Shown here: one piece after another, positions 5,346-8,782 of the stretch
How the letters are laid out: each line of letters starts with the position of its first letter
How positions within the stretch are numbered: the first letter of the stretch is position 1
NCBI GenBank assembly: GCA_003543245.1
Contig: DPJB01000032.1
Span: 1-8,782 of the forward strand
Length of the DNA: 8,782 nt
DNA from: Moraxellaceae bacterium
GTDB lineage: Bacteria; Pseudomonadota; Gammaproteobacteria; Pseudomonadales; Moraxellaceae
Direction: 5' to 3'
Notes under the pieces: generated by a model
The model's input: the letters and a program-made list of their open reading frames with translations, nothing else
What the model was told of the DNA's origin: nothing
Databases searched by the model: none
Position numbers and translations under genes: made by a program

Positions 5346-5714
5346 ATGATTCAGACCGAAACGATGCTCGATGTTGCAGATAACAGCGGTGCACGCCGCG
5401 TCCAGTGTATCAAGGTGCTGGGCGGCTCCCATCGTCGTTACGCGACAGTCGGTGACATCATCAAGGTCGCCGTGAAGGAAGCAATTCCCCGCGGCAAGGT
5501 AAAGAAAGGCGACGTGATGAATGCCGTTGTTGTGCGTACGCGCAAGGGTATTCGCCGTCCTGACGGTTCACTCATCCGTTTTGATGACAACGCCGCCGTG
5601 ATTCTCAACAACCAGAAGGCTCCGATCGGCACCCGTATTTTCGGGCCGGTGACGCGTGAACTGCGTACTGAGCAGTTCATGAAGATCATCTCGCTGGCGC
5701 CTGAAGTGCTCTAA
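5346..5714 (+). CDS. rplN: 50S ribosomal protein L14
   Basis: L14 has 122 residues (E. coli 123) and begins MIQTETMLDVADNSGAR. The barrel core shows CIKVLGGSHRRYATVGDIIK, VKKGDVMNAVVVRTRKG, DGSLIRFDDNAAVILN and PIGTRIFGPVTRELR. L14 lies on the subunit interface of the 50S, contacts 16S helix 14, and is the docking site of the silencing factor RsfS. The start at 5346 is supported by GGAG at 5335-5338, 7 bases upstream, and by homology; an upstream in-frame TTG at 5304 falls at the edge of the promoter -10 and would add residues foreign to L14. It is the first gene of the spc operon. Confidence 0.98.
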   Translation: MIQTETMLDVADNSGARRVQCIKVLGGSHRRYATVGDIIKVAVKEAIPRGKVKKGDVMNAVVVRTRKGIRRPDGSLIRFDDNAAVILNNQKAPIGTRIFGPVTRELRTEQFMKIISLAPEVL

Positions 5715-5725
5715 GGTACGATGTC

Positions 5726-6043
5726 ATGGCAAAACTGAAGCGTGATGACGAAGTCATCGTGATTACTGGCAAGGATAAGGGCAAGCGCGGCAAGATCGTG
5801 CGCATGCTGGACGAGCGTGTCGTCGTTGCTGGTATCAATATGGTCAAGAAGCATGTCAAGGCCAATCCGGCTCGTGGTACCCAGGGTGGTATCGTGGAGC
5901 AGGAAGCCTCGCTGCATATCTCTAATGTGGCCCTCTTCAATGCGGCAACGCAGAAGGCGGATCGCATCGGCTACAAGCTCCTGGAAGACGGCAAGAAAGT
6001 GCGCGTCTACAAGTCCAGTAGCGAAGTAGTAGACGTGAAATAA
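5726..6043 (+). CDS. rplX: 50S ribosomal protein L24
   Basis: The protein has 105 residues (E. coli 104). The N-terminal KOW motif is clear in DDEVIVITGKDKGKRGKIVRM (residues 7-27), followed by VAGINMVKKHVKANP, GGIVEQEASLHISNVALFN, and the IGYKLLEDGKKVRVYK strand. L24 is an assembly initiator that binds the 5' end of 23S rRNA and, in the mature ribosome, lies at the tunnel exit. AAGG at 5713-5716, spanning the rplN stop, is 9 bases before the start. An ATG at 5721 is closer but out of frame. Confidence 0.98.
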   Translation: MAKLKRDDEVIVITGKDKGKRGKIVRMLDERVVVAGINMVKKHVKANPARGTQGGIVEQEASLHISNVALFNAATQKADRIGYKLLEDGKKVRVYKSSSEVVDVK

Positions 6044-6057
6044 GAAGGTTGGTTGAG

Positions 6058-6594
6058 ATGGCCAGACTGAGAAGTGTTTACAAGAACGAGATCGCAGCCA
6101 AGCTGAAAGAAGAGCTCGGTCTCGAGAATGTGATGCAGGTTCCCCGCATCACGAAGATTACTCTGAATATGGGAGTGGGCGGCGCCAGCCAGGATAAGAA
6201 GCTTATCGATGGTGCCGTGGCCGATATGCAGCTGATTTCTGGCCAGAAACCCATTATTACGCTTGCACGCAAGTCTATTGCCGGCTTCAAGATTCGCGAA
6301 GGCTGGCCGATTGGCTGCAAGGTCACCCTGCGCGGTGACATGATGTACGAATTCCTGGATCGTCTGATTGCCATCACGATTCCTCGTATTCGTGATTTCC
6401 GCGGCTTCAGTGCCAAGGCTTTTGATGGCCGTGGAAACTACTCGATGGGTCTCAAGGAACAGATCGTGTTCCCTGAAATCGAGTATGACAAGATTGACAA
6501 GCTGCGTGGCATGGATATCACCATCACCACCACCGCAGCGGATGATGACCAGGGTCGCGCACTGCTGCGTGCCTTTGGCTTCCCTTTCAAGTGA
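6058..6594 (+). CDS. rplE: 50S ribosomal protein L5
   Basis: L5 has 178 residues (E. coli 179) and begins MARLRSVYKNEI. Family blocks are VMQVPRITKITLNMGVG (residues 25-41), QKPIITLARKSIAGFKIREG, GCKVTLRG, IPRIRDFRGFSAKAFDGRGNYSMG in two adjoining parts, and EQIVFPEIEYDKID. L5 binds 5S rRNA with L18 as part of the central protuberance and touches P-site tRNA and S13. ATG 6058 is preferred to TTG 6049 because AGAAGG (6043-6048) is 9 bases from the ATG and abuts the TTG. In E. coli the S8 repressor binds mRNA at this junction; no clear S8-type site was seen here by eye. Confidence 0.98.
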   Translation: MARLRSVYKNEIAAKLKEELGLENVMQVPRITKITLNMGVGGASQDKKLIDGAVADMQLISGQKPIITLARKSIAGFKIREGWPIGCKVTLRGDMMYEFLDRLIAITIPRIRDFRGFSAKAFDGRGNYSMGLKEQIVFPEIEYDKIDKLRGMDITITTTAADDDQGRALLRAFGFPFK

Positions 6595-6605
6595 GAGCGT
6601 GACCC

Positions 6606-6911
6606 ATGGCCAAGCAGAGCATGATCAATCGCGAAGAAAAGCGCACCAAGACCGTGGCCAAGTATGCCAAGGTTCGCGCTGAGCTGAAGGCGATCATCAA
6701 GAACCCGAACGCCAGTGATGAAGATCGCTGGGCGGCCACCCTGAAGCTGCAGTCTCTGCCGCGTGATGCAAGTCCGGTTCGTCAGCGTAATCGCTGCGGC
6801 CTGACTGGTCGTCCTCACGGCTTTTTCCGCAAGTTTGGTCTGAGTCGTATTAAGTTGCGTGAAGCCGTGATGCGTGGCGATGTGCCAGGCGTCGTCAAGG
6901 CCAGCTGGTAA
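6606..6911 (+). CDS. rpsN: 30S ribosomal protein S14 (zinc-independent form)
   Basis: The protein has 101 residues, the same as E. coli S14. It begins MAKQSMINREEKRTKTV and ends with the conserved NRCGLTGRPHGFFRKFGLSR and LREAVMRGDVPGVVKASW. There is a single cysteine, in NRC, so the four-cysteine zinc ribbon of the short C+ form is absent; this is the long C- form that does not need zinc. S14 sits in the 30S head beside S3, S10 and S19 and is assembled late. The ribosome binding site is GAGAG at 6593-6597, overlapping the rplE stop and weaker than most in this cluster. Confidence 0.98.
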   Translation: MAKQSMINREEKRTKTVAKYAKVRAELKAIIKNPNASDEDRWAATLKLQSLPRDASPVRQRNRCGLTGRPHGFFRKFGLSRIKLREAVMRGDVPGVVKASW

Positions 6912-6927
6912 TCAGGAGTAAGTTTTA

Positions 6928-7320
6928 ATGAGCATGCAAGATACTGTCGCCGACATGTTGACGCGTATTCGTAATGCGCAACGGGCGAACAAGTCTGCGG
7001 TTTCCATGCCCGCATCCAAGCTCAAGCTGGCAATTGCCAAGCTGCTGATGGATGAAGGCTACATTGCGTCTGCTGACGTAGATGGCGAGAAGAAGCCGAC
7101 TCTCAGCATCAGCCTGAAGTATTATGAGGGCAAGCCGGTAATCGAAGAGATTCGCCGCGTCAGCCGCCCTGGTCTGCGTATTTACAAGGGCAAGGATGAT
7201 CTGCCTCGCGTCAAGCAGGGTCTGGGTATCCTGATTGTCTCCACCAGCAAGGGCATCATGACTGATCGCGCCGCTCGCTCTGCGGGTTTGGGCGGTGAAG
7301 TCATCGCGCTTGTGGCGTAA
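6928..7320 (+). CDS. rpsH: 30S ribosomal protein S8, possible spc operon regulator
   Basis: S8 has 130 residues, the same as E. coli. It starts MSMQDTVADMLTRIRNAQRA, contains SMPASKLKLAIAKLL, ISLKYYEGKPVIEEI, RRVSRPGLRIYKG, and ends with the conserved GLGILIVSTSKGIMTDRAAR followed by GLGGEVIALV. S8 is a primary binder of 16S helix 21 in the 30S platform. In E. coli it also represses the spc operon by binding mRNA at the rplE start; whether it does so here is not shown by the sequence. AGGAG at 6914-6918, 9 bases before the ATG, is one of the best ribosome binding sites in the window. Confidence 0.98.
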   Translation: MSMQDTVADMLTRIRNAQRANKSAVSMPASKLKLAIAKLLMDEGYIASADVDGEKKPTLSISLKYYEGKPVIEEIRRVSRPGLRIYKGKDDLPRVKQGLGILIVSTSKGIMTDRAARSAGLGGEVIALVA

Positions 7321-7332
7321 GGGAGAATAACG

Positions 7333-7866
7333 ATGTCTCGTGTTGCTAAGGCTCCAGTCACCCTGCCAAAGGGCGTGGAAGTGACGATTAATGGCCAGCA
7401 GATCGAAGTGAAGGGTGCCAAGGGCTCATTGGGTCACACTTTGAATGGGCTGGTTGATGTCAAGAATGACAACGGTGTGCTTTCTTTCAGCCCGCGTGAA
7501 ACCTCGCAGGCTGGCTGGATGCAGACTGGTACTGCACGTGCAGTGGTCAATAATCTGGTAATCGGTGTGTCGGCTGGTTTTGAGCGCAAGCTGCAGCTGA
7601 TCGGTGTGGGCTACAAGGCGCAGGCAAAGGGCAAGGTCCTCAGTCTGGCGCTTGGCTACTCGCACCCGATTGAGTACGCACTGCCGGAAGGTGTTACTGC
7701 GGAGACGCCGACGCCGACTGAAATCATCCTGAAGTCCAGCAACAAGCAGTTGCTGGGTCAGGTCGCCGCCAATGTACGTGGTTACCGTCCGCCGGAACCG
7801 TACAAGGGCAAGGGTGTTCGTTACGCGGATGAGACTGTCCTGCGTAAGGAAGCCAAGAAGAAATAA
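7333..7866 (+). CDS. rplF: 50S ribosomal protein L6
   Basis: L6 has 177 residues, the same as E. coli, and begins MSRVAKAPVTLPKGVEVTI. It is a duplicated-fold protein: the first domain spans about residues 1-80 with GTARAVVNNLVIGVSAGF at its end, and the second has KLQLIGVGYKAQAKGKVLSL, LGYSHPIEY and the signature RPPEPYKGKGVRYADE near residue 155. L6 sits at the base of the L7/L12 stalk near the sarcin-ricin loop, where elongation factors bind. GGGAG directly after the rpsH stop is 7 bases before the ATG. Confidence 0.98.
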   Translation: MSRVAKAPVTLPKGVEVTINGQQIEVKGAKGSLGHTLNGLVDVKNDNGVLSFSPRETSQAGWMQTGTARAVVNNLVIGVSAGFERKLQLIGVGYKAQAKGKVLSLALGYSHPIEYALPEGVTAETPTPTEIILKSSNKQLLGQVAANVRGYRPPEPYKGKGVRYADETVLRKEAKKK

Positions 7867-7877
7867 GGGTTGATATC

Positions 7878-8228
7878 ATGAACGAAAAGAAAGAAGCCCG
7901 CCTGCGCCGTTCGCGCAGCACGCGCCTCAAAATCCGTCAGCTTGGCGCTGTTCGTCTGTGTGTCAACCGTACGCCACGCCACATTTACGCCCAGGTGATT
8001 GCTGCCGACGGCGCTACTGTGCTGGCTCAGGCTTCGACACTTGATGCGGCCCTTCGCGAAGGCGCAACAGGTAATGTTGATGCTGCCAAGAAGGTTGGTG
8101 CTCTGGTGGCTGAGCGTGCAAAGGCTGCTGGTGTAACGGCTGTTGCCTTCGATCGCTCCGGCTTCAAGTATCACGGCCGTATCAAGGCTCTGGCTGACGC
8201 GGCACGCGAAGCCGGTCTGGAATTCTAA
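7878..8228 (+). CDS. rplR: 50S ribosomal protein L18
   Basis: The protein has 116 residues (E. coli 117). The first 20 residues are a basic RNA-binding tail (KKEARLRRSRSTRLKIR), followed by VRLCVNRTPRHIYAQVIAADG, LAQASTLDA, and the C-terminal VAFDRSGFKYHGRIKALADA then AREAGLEF. L18 carries 5S rRNA into the 50S together with L5 and forms part of the central protuberance. The 11-base spacer before it, GGGTTGATATC, is nearly the same as the spacer before rpsE. Confidence 0.98.
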   Translation: MNEKKEARLRRSRSTRLKIRQLGAVRLCVNRTPRHIYAQVIAADGATVLAQASTLDAALREGATGNVDAAKKVGALVAERAKAAGVTAVAFDRSGFKYHGRIKALADAAREAGLEF

Positions 8229-8239
8229 GGGTTAGTATC

Positions 8240-8743
8240 ATGGCAAAGCTTGAGCAGCAGCAGAATGAAGGCTTCGTGGAGAAGCTGGTTCAGGTTAACC
8301 GCGTCGCAAAGGTTGTGAAGGGTGGTCGTATTTTCTCCTTCACCGCGCTGACCGTGGTTGGTGACGGCAAGGGTCGTGTCGGTTTTGGTCGTGGCAAGGC
8401 GCGTGAAGTGCCTGCTGCCATCCAGAAGGCACTTGAAGCAGCACGTCGCAACATGATCCAGGTGGACCTTAATGGCACCACTCTGCAGCATCCGGTGACT
8501 GGCCAGCATGGCGCTTCGCGCGTTTACATGCAGCCTGCTTCCGAAGGTACCGGCGTTATTGCTGGCGGCGCCATGCGCGCTGTGCTGGAAGTGGCTGGTG
8601 TGCATAATGTGCTCGCCAAGTGCTATGGCTCCACCAATGCCAATAACGTCGTACATGCTACTTTCAAGGGGCTGGCTAACATGACCTCTGCTGAGCATGT
8701 GGCGGCCAAGCGTGGCAAGACGGTTGAAGAGATTCTGGGGTAA
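8240..8743 (+). CDS. rpsE: 30S ribosomal protein S5
   Basis: S5 has 167 residues, the same as E. coli. The double-stranded RNA-binding-type domain holds NRVAKVVKGGRIFSF (residues 20-34), TVVGDGKGRVGFGRGKAREVP and AIQKALEAARRNM. The second domain has MQPASEGTGVIAGGAMRAVL and NVLAKCYGSTN, and the protein ends AKRGKTVEEILG. S5 lies by the mRNA entry tunnel with S3 and S4 and affects decoding accuracy. The loop at residues 25-30, VVKGGR, where spectinomycin-resistance changes map in E. coli, looks wild type. Residue 134 is Ala in GSTNA, where E. coli and recalled Pseudomonas sequences have Pro. Confidence 0.98.
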   Translation: MAKLEQQQNEGFVEKLVQVNRVAKVVKGGRIFSFTALTVVGDGKGRVGFGRGKAREVPAAIQKALEAARRNMIQVDLNGTTLQHPVTGQHGASRVYMQPASEGTGVIAGGAMRAVLEVAGVHNVLAKCYGSTNANNVVHATFKGLANMTSAEHVAAKRGKTVEEILG

Positions 8744-8747
8744 GCAA

Positions 8748-8782
8748 ATGAGCAAGACCATCAAGGTTACCCAGGTGCGCTC
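8748..8782 (+). CDS. rpmD: 50S ribosomal protein L30, N-terminal end (partial)
   Basis: Eleven full codons and most of a twelfth give MSKTIKVTQVR and probably S. This matches the N terminus of L30 (E. coli MAKTIKITQTRS), a roughly 60-residue 50S protein. The position right after rpsE agrees with the spc operon order. GGGG at 8737-8740, at the end of rpsE, is 7 bases before the ATG. The rest of the gene lies beyond the window; rplO and secY would be expected next. Confidence 0.93.
   Translation, partial: MSKTIKVTQVR

Noticed and set aside
6030..6110. An S8 translational operator at the rplX-rplE junction, as in E. coli.
   Set aside because: No clear helix resembling 16S helix 21 could be drawn by eye. 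A covariance search would decide; it is not claimed.
1..8782. A mobile element, CRISPR array, tRNA, toxin-antitoxin pair or other accessory system hidden in the cluster.
   Set aside because: Every gene interval is accounted for by conserved ribosomal proteins in standard order, no direct or inverted repeats of insertion type were seen, and the gaps are too short to hold such a system.

Overview
This window is the core ribosomal-protein cluster of a gammaproteobacterium: the 3' end of an elongation factor Tu gene (tuf), the complete S10 operon (rpsJ-rplC-rplD-rplW-rplB-rpsS-rplV-rpsC-rplP-rpmC-rpsQ), and the first part of the spc operon (rplN-rplX-rplE-rpsN-rpsH-rplF-rplR-rpsE-rpmD), cut off 12 codons into rpmD. 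All 20 genes after tuf are on the + strand, in the classical bacterial order, without insertions, deletions or frameshifts.

Organism: protein lengths match the E. coli homologues closely (several are identical), S14 is the long form without a zinc ribbon, and L3, S5, L18 and S14 resemble recalled Pseudomonas sequences more than enterobacterial ones. This suggests Gammaproteobacteria near the Pseudomonadales/Oceanospirillales. That placement comes from memory of family sequences, not from a search, and no genus is claimed.

Layout: 1-54 is the tuf C-terminus; 60-94 is an intrinsic terminator; 98-126 is a sigma70-type promoter starting only 3 bases after the terminator stem; about 133-270 is a structured S10 leader that includes a 19-pair hairpin with a T-run in its descending arm, which looks like an L4-type attenuator. 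The S10 operon fills 271-5267 with short spacers, except for 50 bases between rpsJ and rplC. A 78-base gap (5268-5345) holds a second promoter, and the spc operon runs from 5346 to the end. The two promoters share the layout TTG-containing -35, 17-base spacer, good -10, and a discriminator containing GCGCCCTT.

The genes supply adjoining parts of both ribosomal subunits. L3, L4, L22, L23, L24 and L29 bind early in 50S assembly or line the exit tunnel; L2, L14, L16 and L6 serve the peptidyl-transferase and factor-binding regions; L5 and L18 bind 5S rRNA; S10, S19, S3 and S14 build the 30S head; S17, S8 and S5 build the body. Tight spacing and two stop/start overlaps (rplD/rplW, rplP/rpmC) indicate translational coupling.

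No undescribed biological system was found. The points of most interest are regulatory: the leader attenuator, the terminator-promoter junction and the matching promoters. No non-coding stretch exceeds 300 bases; the longest is 55-270.
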